A stretch of 64,000 bases of DNA from Enterococcus cecorum (lineage in GTDB: Bacteria > Bacillota > Bacilli > Lactobacillales > Enterococcaceae). Made by a program: the position numbers and the translations under genes. Location: NCBI RefSeq assembly GCF_023221775.1, contig NZ_JAKUDS010000004.1:62001-126000 (forward strand), written 5' to 3'. This document shows, one piece after another, positions 8,651-17,235 of this stretch (position 1 is its first letter; every line of letters starts with the position of its first letter). The notes beneath the pieces are model-generated. The model was not told the origin of the DNA and made no database searches. It saw only the letters and a program-made list of their open reading frames with translations.

Positions 8651-9379
8651 CTACACTTTCTTAACAAAGACCAAGCGTTTGTCAGTTGATTCATCTTTTT
8701 GTAAGCTGAAACCATCAAAAGTTAACTTGCGAACGTCATCAATGCTTTGAATTTGATGAGAGATGAGTTCTTTGACCATTTTCCCACGGGCTTTTTTAGA
8801 AATGGTAGAGTGGATTTTACGTTGGCCTTCTTTTTCCTCCATAAAGACACATTGATAGAAGTTTTGCTGCAAGTCTTTGCTAAATACTTCTTCAAATTCA
8901 CTAGAGAGCAACGAAAGAATGATTTTTTCATTTTTAACAGCTTGATCAAAAGAAGCTTGCCAGAATTTTCGCAGTGATTGTCCTTGAATTTTGCCTTTAG
9001 TCTGAAAGTCTAGGCGATAAGGAGCAATCGGTGTATCAGCCGGAATGATACCATATAAAGCAGAGGTTATAGCCAGAAAATCATGGATATACTGACTTTC
9101 TTCTTGATTATAACTTTCTTTATTAAACTGGCGGTACATCAAGCCATCTAGTAATAAGTAAGCTGGATATGTTTGTGCGTTTTGCTTTTGGAGTGCTTGC
9201 CATTGCGCTTGGACTTTGGCAGCTAGGTCTTCTTTGATTTTGTAAGCTTTTTGTATTTCCGCTAATGATAGTTCAGAAAATGCTGCGACAATCTCCTTAG
9301 TTTCTGGACTAAGCATTTGAGAGGATTGCTCTTTGAAGGCTAGATTCAATTCTTTTGCAGATGGAATTAGGATTTTCAC
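8651..9379 (-). CDS. yaaA: Peroxide stress protein YaaA (DUF328/UPF0246)
   Basis: YaaA-family proteins limit damage under hydrogen peroxide stress; in E. coli this is linked to lowering free intracellular iron, and the protein binds DNA. The 242-residue length fits. Family signs are the N-terminal MKILIPSAKELN (usually MKILISPAKTL), a central YPAYLLLDGLMYRQF stretch and the C-terminal KLTFDGFSLQKDES. The start is GTG preceded by GAGGTGA, and its first base is the last base of the upstream stop codon (TAGTG), so it is translationally coupled to the hydrolase gene. Hairpin repeats abut its 3' end. Confidence 0.85.
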   Translation of the reverse strand: MKILIPSAKELNLAFKEQSSQMLSPETKEIVAAFSELSLAEIQKAYKIKEDLAAKVQAQWQALQKQNAQTYPAYLLLDGLMYRQFNKESYNQEESQYIHDFLAITSALYGIIPADTPIAPYRLDFQTKGKIQGQSLRKFWQASFDQAVKNEKIILSLLSSEFEEVFSKDLQQNFYQCVFMEEKEGQRKIHSTISKKARGKMVKELISHQIQSIDDVRKLTFDGFSLQKDESTDKRLVFVKKV

Positions 9380-10428
9380 TATTTCACCTCAGTTTTTAAC
9401 TTGTTTTCAATAAAGGCTACGATGTCTTGATAGACTTGTAGGCGATTTTTTTCTTGGATGACTTCATGCTTCATTTCTGGATAGACGAGATTGGTAATAT
9501 GGTGATAGCCGATTTTTTTCAAGGTATCTAAACTTTCAGCGAGTCCTTTTTCGCCACCGGTAATCAAAGTATCATCCACACCAGTTGCACTTAAAATCTT
9601 CAAATCAGGATTTTTACATTGGAATTTGGCGATTTCTTTGAGTCGTGCATTAATCGTAAACATGGTCAGCATCCCACTGTTGGTCAATCGCACTTGGCAG
9701 AGCGGGTCTTTGGCGATGCGGTCGAGATTATCCAAATTATAGCTAATCCAATCCAGCGTATCGTTTTTCCCAGGGTTTAAGGCGTTTAAGAGTGCGCTAT
9801 GACCTGATTTCCCAAAATAGAAGACCACAATGCGCGCTAAAAAGACACCCACAGGAGCAAGTGGATAAGGCGTTACCGTACCTGTTAAAATTAAGTGCTC
9901 GATTTCGTCATCATAATTTTGTAAATAGATTCTCGCAATCATGGAACCTAAAGAATGACCAAATAAGCTTAATGGGAGATTAGGATAGCGTTCTTTAATA
10001 AAACGGGTCACCAACACTTGGTCAAAAATCAGCTCATCAACGGTTTGCATCATGACATGCGGATATTTTTGATTGGTAGAATGGCCATGACCACGGGTAT
10101 CACTAATCACAACAACATAACCTTGGGCATTTAAATAGCGACAAAAATCATCATAGCGTCCTTTGTGCTCTAACACACCGTGGATAAGCTGTACGGTACC
10201 TTTAGGATTTTCGCGTGGATAGACTTTTGCGTGTAGTAATAGCCCGTCTAAAGCCAAAAGTTGCACATCTATAGAGCCATCTTTATTTTCGACTTCTTGG
10301 CGCACATTGACTGATTTTGTTTTGGCTAAACGTTCTTGATTGAGTCGATAAAAGATTTGTTCTTGATAGGTTGCCACAATTTGCGGTAAAAGAAGTAGAA
10401 ATACGATTAAACCAATGATCCAATACAT
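9379..10428 (-). CDS. Alpha/beta hydrolase, lysophospholipase/monoglyceride lipase type
   Basis: Serine hydrolase of 349 residues anchored by one N-terminal membrane helix (MYWIIGLIVFLLLLP). The fold signs are the oxyanion region IHGVLEHKGRY, the SDTRGHGHS loop, the nucleophile elbow GHSLGS with Ser at ~159, a later Asp (TGVDDTL) and His (MKHEV). This pattern is that of Hydrolase_4 lysophospholipases or monoacylglycerol lipases; the actual ester substrate is unknown. I place the start at the ATG after GAGGTGAGTGTT rather than a longer frame beginning 42 bases upstream. It overlaps yaaA by one base. Confidence 0.85.
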   Translation of the reverse strand: MYWIIGLIVFLLLLPQIVATYQEQIFYRLNQERLAKTKSVNVRQEVENKDGSIDVQLLALDGLLLHAKVYPRENPKGTVQLIHGVLEHKGRYDDFCRYLNAQGYVVVISDTRGHGHSTNQKYPHVMMQTVDELIFDQVLVTRFIKERYPNLPLSLFGHSLGSMIARIYLQNYDDEIEHLILTGTVTPYPLAPVGVFLARIVVFYFGKSGHSALLNALNPGKNDTLDWISYNLDNLDRIAKDPLCQVRLTNSGMLTMFTINARLKEIAKFQCKNPDLKILSATGVDDTLITGGEKGLAESLDTLKKIGYHHITNLVYPEMKHEVIQEKNRLQVYQDIVAFIENKLKTEVK

Positions 10429-10467
10429 AACACTCACCTCGAATAATTTGTTAACTTCATTGTAACA

Positions 10468-10509
10468 CAAAAATAAAAGCTAGCCGAGATAGACTAGCTT
10501 TTATTTTTT
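10468..10509 (-). terminator. Terminator of deoC
   Basis: AAAATAAAAGCTAG and CTAGCTTTTATTTT are perfect inverted repeats; on the minus strand the stem ends in a T-rich run. The deoC stop codon lies inside the stem. Confidence 0.8.
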
Positions 10510-11174
10510 AGTTCTTCCATAATCGCAATGCCTGAACTAGTCCCGATTCGCTTGGCCCCTGCTTGAATCATAGCTAAGAAACTTTTAGCATCTCGAATAC
10601 CACCGGCTGCTTTGACTTGGACTTTATCGCCAACATGAGCCACCATTAAAGCGACATCTTCAATTGTTGCCCCGCCAGTCCCAAAGCCCGTAGAAGTCTT
10701 AATGAAATCAGGTTGTACTTCCTTGGCAATCTGACATAGAGCAATTTTTTCTTCATCGGTGAGGTAGCAATTTTCAAAAATCACCTTACAGATAACCCCA
10801 GCCTCTTTGCAACAAGTGACGATTTGTTGCATTTCATCTTTAAGATAAGCATAGTCGTGTTCCTTGGCTTTGGTGAGATTAATGACATAATCGATTTCAT
10901 CCGCCCCGTTTTTAATCGCATCCTTCGTTTCAAAAACTTTACTGGCAATACTGGTTTGACCAAGTGGAAAAGCAATCGCCGCACCGACATGCACATCGCT
11001 ATCTTTTAAAAATTTAGCGCAAGTGGCACTTTGGACTTGGTTGATCGCCACCATTTTAAAATGATACTCACACGCTTCTTGGCAAAGTTTTTGCATATCA
11101 GCACTAGTGGCATCTGCATGAAGATTTGTATGATCAATCATTTGTGCATAATGATGTAAAAGTGTTTGTTCCAT
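10494..11174 (-). CDS. deoC: Deoxyribose-phosphate aldolase
   Basis: Cleaves 2-deoxyribose 5-phosphate into acetaldehyde and glyceraldehyde 3-phosphate in deoxynucleoside catabolism. The 226 residues show the class I aldolase set: MIDHTNL at the start, DEIDYVIN with the catalytic Asp (~95), [16 protein letters not shown] with the Schiff-base Lys (~159), and VKAAGGIR with the second Lys (~188). I use the ATG after AGGTGATTGCT; a longer frame runs ten codons upstream. A consensus promoter and, further up, a perfect cre box precede it, so catabolite control is likely. No deoB/pdp genes are adjacent, unlike many deo operons. Confidence 0.95.
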   Translation of the reverse strand: MEQTLLHHYAQMIDHTNLHADATSADMQKLCQEACEYHFKMVAINQVQSATCAKFLKDSDVHVGAAIAFPLGQTSIASKVFETKDAIKNGADEIDYVINLTKAKEHDYAYLKDEMQQIVTCCKEAGVICKVIFENCYLTDEEKIALCQIAKEVQPDFIKTSTGFGTGGATIEDVALMVAHVGDKVQVKAAGGIRDAKSFLAMIQAGAKRIGTSSGIAIMEELKNKS

Positions 11175-11192
11175 AGCAATCACCTCAAATAA

Positions 11193-11220
11193 ATGATACA
11201 TCATCTAAAAGCGCTGTCAA
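11193..11220 (-). promoter_or_regulatory. deoC promoter
   Basis: On the minus strand TTGACA, 16 bp spacer, TATCAT; it ends about 19 bp before the deoC start. Confidence 0.7.
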
Positions 11221-11307
11221 TAGGATTGCCATTCGTTTGCTGTTTGATAAGAAAGCATTAAGATAATGGGCTAGGCTCTGCAAAATATTGTTGAAAGGAA
11301 AATGCTG

Positions 11308-11321
11308 TGTTATCGTTTTCA
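11308..11321 (-). promoter_or_regulatory. Perfect cre (CcpA) site between deoC and a membrane protein gene
   Basis: TGAAAACGATAACA on the minus strand fits TGWAANCGNTNWCA at every position. It lies about 90 bp upstream of the deoC promoter and about 35 bp upstream of the divergent gene at 11356, so it may act on either. Confidence 0.6.
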
Positions 11322-11355
11322 TGAAGAGATAGCAATTTAGAAAGTGGGAATGAGG

Positions 11356-11862
11356 ATGAAAAAGCACTTACACATAGTCATAATAATCTTAGCCGGGATA
11401 GCGATTTTCGAATTTGCCATTTTACTCTTTCATTTTGTCAGAGACGATATGGATACAAAAGAGCAAGAGGCAGTATGCCAAGAAATTTTAACTGACATCG
11501 GACAGAACGATTTGCTGACTGCGCGTATCTTCCGTGAAAGAGGTTTGCCACATGGAGAGAATGTTCAGATTTGGCAATTATCGACAAAAGGAAAAAGTAA
11601 TTTCATCATTCAAGACTCTAAACATCAAATTGCAAGTGAAGAATTGTCTGGAATAGAAGCGCTTAGTATTTTTGAAAAAGTAGAGAATCAACAATTGGCA
11701 GAGAATACTAATTTTGATGAAAAGGTATTTCATTTTCTTTACAACCAGCTAAAAGCAGATAAGAAAACCACTTGCTATAAATTTGAGCATCACGATATTA
11801 ACCGTTACTATTTAGTCAATCCGTCCATGCAATTTGGTTTACTTATCCGCATTAATTATTAA
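11356..11862 (+). CDS. Hypothetical single-pass membrane-anchored protein
   Basis: I do not recognise this 168-residue protein. It has a lysine-led N-terminal hydrophobic helix (residues ~4-26, IVIIILAGIAIFEFAI) and then a mostly hydrophilic, probably extracytoplasmic part with two Cys (AVCQEI, TTCYKF). There is no lipobox, so it is probably a membrane-anchored exported protein. I chose the ATG six bases after AGTGGGA; GTG 11344 and ATG 11350 in the same frame are alternatives. It diverges from deoC and shares a cre-containing control region with it. It is followed by a shared terminator facing alsD. Confidence 0.6.
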   Translation: MKKHLHIVIIILAGIAIFEFAILLFHFVRDDMDTKEQEAVCQEILTDIGQNDLLTARIFRERGLPHGENVQIWQLSTKGKSNFIIQDSKHQIASEELSGIEALSIFEKVENQQLAENTNFDEKVFHFLYNQLKADKKTTCYKFEHHDINRYYLVNPSMQFGLLIRINY

Positions 11863-11865
11863 TAA

Positions 11866-11906
11866 ACAAAGCCCTTACTGAAAGACTTGCCATCAGTAAG
11901 GGCCTT
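11866..11906. terminator. Bidirectional terminator between convergent genes
   Basis: GCCCTTACTGA pairs perfectly with TCAGTAAGGGC. The T-rich side faces the minus strand, so it serves alsD best. Confidence 0.75.
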
Positions 11907-11919
11907 GTTGGTTGAGTTA

Positions 11920-12621
11920 TTATTCTGAGACTTCGATTTCCTTGATTAACTCATGAACATCAAATTCTGTTTCTAAAAAGTTTTGAGTAGAGGGAAAACC
12001 TTGCGTAAACTCTGTTAAAGCTTGCATCGTGATAGTTCCTTCTGCTAGTTCATAGTCCATGATATGACCACCAAATTGACCATCATCTGATAAGAAGTGT
12101 AGGTGATAGCCACTTACGGAAACACCGTGGAATAACTCTGGTGTATAGAATCCAACAATTGTTCCGCTAATATTATCTGCTTCAAATTCAGGTTGTACTA
12201 CAGCAGAGAATGGACGATAAGGTTTTTGTTGTTTAGGAACGACACGGACATGCATGTGTTTGAAGGTTCCTTTGATTTGAATGGCATGGAATAAATTCAC
12301 ACTTTTTAGATGATCGTAAATTAATTTGCCAATTGTTTCGCTATTTTCATTTTGAATCAATGGAAATTCATATTCAGGTTCAAAATAAGCCACTGCTGCA
12401 TAAGGAACAGTTTCATTACCTGATAATTTCACGACATCACCAGTTTGGCGGGCATGAAAAGCTTGACCATTAATCACCATTAATTCACCATCAGAACCAT
12501 CTAAAGTCCCGATACCGAAATCACCATGTTTTAATAAGTCATTGATTGTTTTGCCGCCATCCATCGCACCGGCAAGTAAAGAACTTAAAGTACCAAATTG
12601 ATATAATGTGTTTTCTGACAT
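11920..12621 (-). CDS. alsD: Alpha-acetolactate decarboxylase
   Basis: Converts (S)-2-acetolactate to (R)-acetoin and CO2, the second step of acetoin formation from pyruvate. The 233 residues begin with the family signature YQFGTLSSLLAGAMDG and contain the metal-binding histidines in HMHVRVVP and GYHLHFLSDDGQFGGHIMD. The start is the ATG behind AAGGTGA; a longer frame into the upstream gene is not needed. It sits 13 bp downstream of alsS on the same strand, the standard alsS-alsD operon. No AlsR-type regulator is adjacent. The product fits a fermenting lactic acid bacterium. Confidence 0.95.
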   Translation of the reverse strand: MSENTLYQFGTLSSLLAGAMDGGKTINDLLKHGDFGIGTLDGSDGELMVINGQAFHARQTGDVVKLSGNETVPYAAVAYFEPEYEFPLIQNENSETIGKLIYDHLKSVNLFHAIQIKGTFKHMHVRVVPKQQKPYRPFSAVVQPEFEADNISGTIVGFYTPELFHGVSVSGYHLHFLSDDGQFGGHIMDYELAEGTITMQALTEFTQGFPSTQNFLETEFDVHELIKEIEVSE

Positions 12622-12634
12622 AATTTTCACCTTC

Positions 12635-14323
12635 TTAATAGAATTGGTCAGGTAACATCTTTTCACCTAACATCTTGTTGTCAGAGTAGTCGACAGGAAC
12701 ATCGATAATTACTGGGCCATCTGTATTTAACCCTTCTTGTAAAGCTTGGGCAAAACTTTGAGCATCGTGTACGCGAATGCCTTTAGCACCGAATGCTTCA
12801 GCGTATTTCACGAAATCAACTGGGCCAAAGTCAACACCTGAAGAACGATTGTATTTCATTTCTTCTTGGAACTCAACCATGTTGTAGCGGCCGTCATTCC
12901 AAATAATATGAATAATATTTAAGTTTTTGCGGACAGCAGTTTCTAAGTCTTGTGCAGAGAATAGGAAACCACCATCACCTGATACAGAGACGATTTGTGT
13001 ATTAGGACGAACTAATGCTGCTGAGATTGCCCAAGGAAGAGCGACCCCTAAAGTTTGCATCCCGTTACTGAATAATAATTTACGTGGTTCATAACTTCTG
13101 AAGTGACGAGCCATCCAAATATAGTGACTACCTACGTCAACCGTTACAGTCATTGAATCATCGACAAAATCTTGTAAAGTATCAATCACTTCAAGTGGAT
13201 GTAGTAATTCTGGATGTGTTTCAGAAGGGACCATATCCCGTTCTTTTAATTTTTGTTGTAAACCATCTAGATATTCTAGTGAGTCAGCTGGTAATTCATA
13301 ATCGGCAATTGCTTCACTTAATAAGTATAAAGTGTCCGCAATGCTACCAATTAATTCACGTTCTGGTTGCATATATGGATCGATTTCAGCTGGAATTTTA
13401 TCAATGACGATAATTTTGGCATCTTTTTCAGCGTTCCAGTTACGTGCTTCATATTCGATTGGGTCATAACCTACCGCAATTACTAAGTCACTGCGTTTTA
13501 GAAGCATGTCCCCAGGTTGGTTACGGAATAGACCCACACGACCGAAGAATGAATCTTCTAATTTACGAGAAATCACACCGGCAGCTTGGAATGTTTCGAC
13601 AACTGGTAATTTCGCATGAGCAACTAATTTACGAATCGCCATGGTTTCAGCTTCACTTGAACCACGCATACCAACTAAAAGTACTGGTAATTTTGCTTCT
13701 TTAATGCGTTTCACTAGGTAAGCAATATCTTCTTTAGAGGCAGAACCTAGACGTGGCTTACTTAATGGGCGAATGCTATCTCCAGACACTTTGCTATCAA
13801 CAACGTCTTGAGGAATACTGATGAAGCTTGCTCCTTTTTGTCCTGAGCGAGCCATACGATAAGCATTAGCAATGATTTCTGAAATGGTTTCAGGATCTTG
13901 AATTTCAGCACTATATTTGGTAATTGGTTTAAACAAAGCAGCGTTGTCCATACTTTGGTGCGTTAATTTTAATAAATCGCTACGTTTTACTTGTCCAGCG
14001 ATGGCAAGCACCGGGTCACCTTCTGCAGTGGCGGTAACTAAACCAGTGGCTAAGTTACTTGCACCCGGACCACTTGTTGCAATAACGACACCAGGTTTAC
14101 CCGTTAAACGTCCGATTGCTTGTGCCATAAAAGCCGCATTCTGTTCGTGACGGGTAACGATTAATTCTGGTCCTTTATCTTCTAAAGTATCGAATACGCG
14201 GTCAATTTTTGCTCCAGGAATCCCAAAAACATAGTCTACTTCATGATTAATCAAGCTATCCACGATAATATCGGCACCGTGTTTCTCTTTTTTACTCAAC
14301 TGTAACACTTCTTTCTGTATCAT
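12635..14323 (-). CDS. alsS: Acetolactate synthase, catabolic
   Basis: Thiamine-diphosphate enzyme joining two pyruvates to acetolactate and CO2, here the catabolic FAD-independent type because its partner is a decarboxylase. The 562 residues have the substrate-side EYGIPG-like [10 protein letters not shown] (~35-45), the catalytic Glu in [12 protein letters not shown], and the ThDP-binding [10 protein letters not shown] motif ending at IIWND. Start is uncertain: ATG 14323 lacks a clear ribosome site, whereas an in-frame TTG at 14299 gives [11 protein letters not shown], close to relatives. Transcribed from a promoter near 14400 and followed by alsD. Confidence 0.95.
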   Translation of the reverse strand: MIQKEVLQLSKKEKHGADIIVDSLINHEVDYVFGIPGAKIDRVFDTLEDKGPELIVTRHEQNAAFMAQAIGRLTGKPGVVIATSGPGASNLATGLVTATAEGDPVLAIAGQVKRSDLLKLTHQSMDNAALFKPITKYSAEIQDPETISEIIANAYRMARSGQKGASFISIPQDVVDSKVSGDSIRPLSKPRLGSASKEDIAYLVKRIKEAKLPVLLVGMRGSSEAETMAIRKLVAHAKLPVVETFQAAGVISRKLEDSFFGRVGLFRNQPGDMLLKRSDLVIAVGYDPIEYEARNWNAEKDAKIIVIDKIPAEIDPYMQPERELIGSIADTLYLLSEAIADYELPADSLEYLDGLQQKLKERDMVPSETHPELLHPLEVIDTLQDFVDDSMTVTVDVGSHYIWMARHFRSYEPRKLLFSNGMQTLGVALPWAISAALVRPNTQIVSVSGDGGFLFSAQDLETAVRKNLNIIHIIWNDGRYNMVEFQEEMKYNRSSGVDFGPVDFVKYAEAFGAKGIRVHDAQSFAQALQEGLNTDGPVIIDVPVDYSDNKMLGEKMLPDQFY

Positions 14324-14359
14324 TTTCTTAAAAACTCAATAAATCAACGTTTTTAGTTG

Positions 14360-14420
14360 TATAACAGTTTTCATATCTGTTTAATTTCGTTTTGCATTAT
14401 AACACTAGTTTTCACCTGTT
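14360..14420. promoter_or_regulatory. Paired direct repeats flanking the alsS start of transcription
   Basis: Two similar blocks, 14360-14381 and 14398-14420, share TATAACA, GTTTTCA and CTGTT. One overlaps the -10/-35 spacer and the other lies in the leader, so they may be sites for an activator or repressor of the acetoin operon. Confidence 0.4.
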
Positions 14421-14425
14421 GTAAA
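14396..14425 (-). promoter_or_regulatory. alsSD promoter
   Basis: On the minus strand TTTACA (14425-14420), 18 bp spacer, TATAAT (14401-14396); it gives a leader of about 65 bases. Confidence 0.65.
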
Positions 14426-14631
14426 TAGAAATGCTTGAAAATTTACTGAAAATCTAAAGTTAATCTGTTATGTCTTGATAATATGCTGCAAAAAGATTAT
14501 TTTCTATTAAATTATATTAGTTATAATTAACTAGTTGGGTCCTGAAGATAAATATAGTTAAAATTAATAATTAATTTGATTTTTATGAAGCTAACAGTAT
14601 GCTTATTGATAATCCCTTTGTTTTTTAGAAC

Positions 14632-14660
14632 TTGACAATGTTCTTGATAAATGTTATCTT
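14632..14660 (+). promoter_or_regulatory. Strong orphan promoter
   Basis: TTGACA (14632-14637), exactly 17 bp, TATCTT (14655-14660). The next plus-strand gene is 400 bp away beyond a terminator. Confidence 0.65.
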
Positions 14661-14666
14661 AGGCTT

Positions 14667-14918
14667 GTCGGAAGAAACTGATTTGGTTGAAAAATTTTTC
14701 TTTTGACCACATTTGTTTTTCATTTCCTTGGAGATTTGATTTTTAAAGGAAAAGTAAAGTTTTCATCTTTTTTCAGAAAAAGTAGTATTTTTTGAAAATA
14801 GGGTGTAAAATATAGATGTATTGAAATACATCAATACTTAAATTTGCTGTTTCAATTTTTATATATACTATCCTTTCCCATAACACAAAAGCGAGGCTGA
14901 AACACCAGCCTCGTTTTT
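14667..14918 (+). ncRNA. Candidate small RNA between promoter and terminator
   Basis: About 250 bases lie between the consensus promoter at 14632-14660 and a rho-independent terminator at 14889-14919, with no convincing open frame or ribosome site. A perfect palindrome (GATGTATT-GA-AATACATC, 14815-14832) forms an internal hairpin. No known RNA family was recognised. It could instead be a leader whose gene has been lost. Confidence 0.4.
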
Positions 14919-14919
14919 G
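14889..14919 (+). terminator. Terminator closing the candidate small RNA
   Basis: CGAGGCTG pairs with CAGCCTCG around AAACAC, followed by T5. Confidence 0.85.
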
Positions 14920-15000
14920 TATCTAAAAAGTGAAAACAAGCCGGTGCTGGGCTTAGTTAGATACCGCCGAATGGTTCTCTCTTTCCTTAGCTGATTTTTA

Positions 15001-15029
15001 TTGTTTTCATCGTTGGTTTATTGTATATT
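15001..15029 (+). promoter_or_regulatory. Putative promoter of the M23 peptidase gene
   Basis: TTGTTT, 17 bp spacer, TATATT; it ends 33 bp before the start codon. Confidence 0.4.
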
Positions 15030-15062
15030 TAAGGTATCTTAAAAAAAGACAGGTGAAATCAT

Positions 15063-16016
15063 TTGAAGAAGTTAATCAAAGCATCATTATTTAGTGCGTT
15101 AAGTTTATTAGCCTTTGCAACAGCGAATGTGACAGTCCATGCAGAAGAACCTGCATATAAAGATATGTATCGGATGTATAATCCAAATAGTGGAGAACAT
15201 TTTTATACTGGAGCTACTTTAGAACGGAATTCTTTAGTCTCTGCAGGATGGAAATATGAAGGTTTGGCTTGGTATGCGCCTTTAGAAGGAAATCCAGTTT
15301 ACCGTGTGTATAACCCTAATACTGGTGACCATCATTATACATTGAGTGGCGGAGAAAAAGCTTCCTTGGTGGCGAATGGATGGCGTGATGAAGGGATTGG
15401 CTGGTACTCTGATCGTAATAAAGGGGTACCGATTTATCGCTCTTTCAATCCAAATGCAAAAGTAGGCTCGCATAATTTTACAGCAGCTCTTGGGGAACAC
15501 AATCATCTAGTAGCAAATGGTTGGAAAAATGAAGGAGAAGCTTGGTACGGTTTAAAAGGAATTTCAAATAAAGAGTTCAATAATCCACTAGAAGCTAAAG
15601 AACTATTTGTCCTAAGCCGCTACGGACAACGTGAAGATCCAACGGGTAAATCTGGTACCCAACACGATGGCTTGGATTTATTTGCCAAAAAAGACGATAA
15701 AATTTTAGCTGCACGCTACGGAACAGTGGTAGATGTAGGAAATCATTATAGTGCGGGAAATTACGTCGTTGTACAACATGATAATGGTTACTATACTTAT
15801 TATTATCATATGACGAAATCCATTGTTCGAAAAGGGCAACAGGTACAAACAGGTCAACAAATCGGAACAATCGGAGATACCGGTTATGCCACTGGTCCAC
15901 ATTTGCACATCGGTATTTCGAAAAAACTTTGGAAAGATTATGTAGATCCAGAACCATTCTTTGAAAGATTTATCAGTACGGATAGTAATAGTTTCTTCGC
16001 GCTTTTCTATAATTAA
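15063..16016 (+). CDS. Secreted M23 peptidase with three N-terminal tryptophan-rich repeats
   Basis: Predicted cell-wall-acting metalloendopeptidase of 317 residues. It starts with a signal peptide (residues ~1-28, cleavage after VHA). Three repeats of ~42 residues follow (YxxYNPNxGxHxYT ... LVxxGWxxEGxxWY; DUF5648 type), which in other bacteria occur on surface hydrolases and may bind the wall. The C-terminal LytM/M23 domain (~190-300) keeps the zinc ligands HDGLD (H-x3-D) and HLHIGI (H-x-H). The start is TTG, eight bases after AGGTGA. It stands alone with its own terminator. Whether it is an active lysin or a regulator is not decidable from sequence. Confidence 0.85.
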   Translation: MKKLIKASLFSALSLLAFATANVTVHAEEPAYKDMYRMYNPNSGEHFYTGATLERNSLVSAGWKYEGLAWYAPLEGNPVYRVYNPNTGDHHYTLSGGEKASLVANGWRDEGIGWYSDRNKGVPIYRSFNPNAKVGSHNFTAALGEHNHLVANGWKNEGEAWYGLKGISNKEFNNPLEAKELFVLSRYGQREDPTGKSGTQHDGLDLFAKKDDKILAARYGTVVDVGNHYSAGNYVVVQHDNGYYTYYYHMTKSIVRKGQQVQTGQQIGTIGDTGYATGPHLHIGISKKLWKDYVDPEPFFERFISTDSNSFFALFYN

Positions 16017-16025
16017 ATGACTGAA

Positions 16026-16068
16026 AAAACCATCTTCTTGGTCGATATGGCATAAGAAGATGGTTTTG
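16026..16068 (+). terminator. Terminator after the M23 peptidase gene
   Basis: AAACCATCTTCTT pairs with AAGAAGATGGTTT, followed by a T-rich run. Confidence 0.8.
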
Positions 16069-16195
16069 TGTTTTGTGCTATGAATACAAATTAGCCGAAG
16101 TTCGTGTTTATTTTTTCAATGGTAACTTGCAGATGAAGTTTATATATTGAAAAATCAGCAGTTAACAAAGCAAGCAGATTCCCTATAGTTAAAGA

Positions 16196-16230
16196 TTACA
16201 GTTAGGTGACATTTTGACATCTAACTGTAA
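16196..16230. other. Palindrome upstream of the DUF915 hydrolase gene
   Basis: TTACAGTTAG and CTAACTGTAA are perfect 10 bp inverted repeats, extended by GTG/CAT inside, about 50 bp upstream of the -10 box (TATAAT, 16276). A T-rich stretch follows, so it may be an operator or a terminator. Confidence 0.45.
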
Positions 16231-16310
16231 TTCAATTTTTGAGCAAAGTTTAAGAATTTTTAAAGACAGTTGCGTTATAATCGAACTAGAATAAATAGAA
16301 GGTAGGTAGC

Positions 16311-17165
16311 ATGACAAATTATAAAAAATATTTATGGTTATATCCAATGTTGGTATTACTCGTTGGACTGATTGGGGGAACCAAAACCGTAGAAGTAAAT
16401 CCAGATTCCACCACTTATCATGTCTTGGCCGCGCAAGTCAATCGTCCAATCGCCACTCCTTTGATTTTAGTTCCAGGCACATATGGTACCCAAAATCGCT
16501 TTGATGAAATGTTAGCAGCGTTAAAGAACACGACCCCGGATTTAAGTGTCGAAAAAATTACCGTACATACAGATGGCACCTTGAAAGTGACGGGCAAAAT
16601 CAAAAAGAGTAGTCAGCATCCAGTTTTTGTGATTGCCTTTGAAGAAGCAAAAGATGGCATAGAAGCAATCAGCCAGCAAGCGCAATGGTTTCAACAAGCT
16701 TTACATAGTATTCTTGATTTTTATGAATTTGAAACGTATAACTTTGTCGGACATTCGAATGGTGGTTTGGTGTTTACTGAATATCTAGAAAATCTGCAAA
16801 CAATGGACGAACCTCAAGTAGCAAGAATGATTACCTTAGGCACGCCGTATAATGATGTGGTAGAAGACGAAAATCAAAATTATCAAAGTGCCAATGTGAC
16901 AGAGTGGTTAAGTCATTATTTGGTATCCAGTATTCGCCAGACTAATTTTGAAATGATCAATATTGCCGGTAGTCTAAATAATCAAGCAACGGATGGCACA
17001 GTCCCTTTAGCGAGCGTGCAAATGGGGGCGCAAATCTTCCAAAACAAGACCGAATATCAAGAAAAGATAGTGTCTGCCTCGCATAGCAATTTGACTGAAA
17101 ATGAAGAGGTACTTGAGTTATTGTCAAAAGTAATAAGTGATAATAGTCAAAATCTATCAACTTAA
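16311..17165 (+). CDS. DUF915 alpha/beta hydrolase, cell-surface type
   Basis: Predicted serine hydrolase of 284 residues, exported or membrane-anchored through an N-terminal hydrophobic segment (YPMLVLLVGLIGG, ~12-24). Features of DUF915 proteins are ILVPGTYGTQNRF near residue 52, the nucleophile elbow FVGHSNGGL (Ser ~149), the acid in TDGTVPLASV (~228) and the His in SASHSNLTEN. The substrate is unknown; family members are usually called lipases or cell-surface hydrolases. The ATG follows GAAGGTAGGTAGC and a TATAAT box lies at 16276. It ends 70 bp before a separately promoted MetE-like gene. Confidence 0.75.
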   Translation: MTNYKKYLWLYPMLVLLVGLIGGTKTVEVNPDSTTYHVLAAQVNRPIATPLILVPGTYGTQNRFDEMLAALKNTTPDLSVEKITVHTDGTLKVTGKIKKSSQHPVFVIAFEEAKDGIEAISQQAQWFQQALHSILDFYEFETYNFVGHSNGGLVFTEYLENLQTMDEPQVARMITLGTPYNDVVEDENQNYQSANVTEWLSHYLVSSIRQTNFEMINIAGSLNNQATDGTVPLASVQMGAQIFQNKTEYQEKIVSASHSNLTENEEVLELLSKVISDNSQNLST

Positions 17166-17179
17166 AATTAGGCGGACTG

Positions 17180-17208
17180 TTTACACACCTAGGATTAATC
17201 GGTACAAT
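17180..17208 (+). promoter_or_regulatory. Promoter of the short MetE-like gene
   Basis: TTTACA (17180-17185), 17 bp spacer, TACAAT (17203-17208). No S-box or T-box structure fits in the short leader. Confidence 0.65.
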
Positions 17209-17235
17209 AAAAACAACAAAAAGGAGGAATTTTTC

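Noticed and set aside
12635-14323. Long open frames antisense to alsS
   Set aside because: They lack homology-like motifs and ribosome sites, and the alsS strand is strongly supported.
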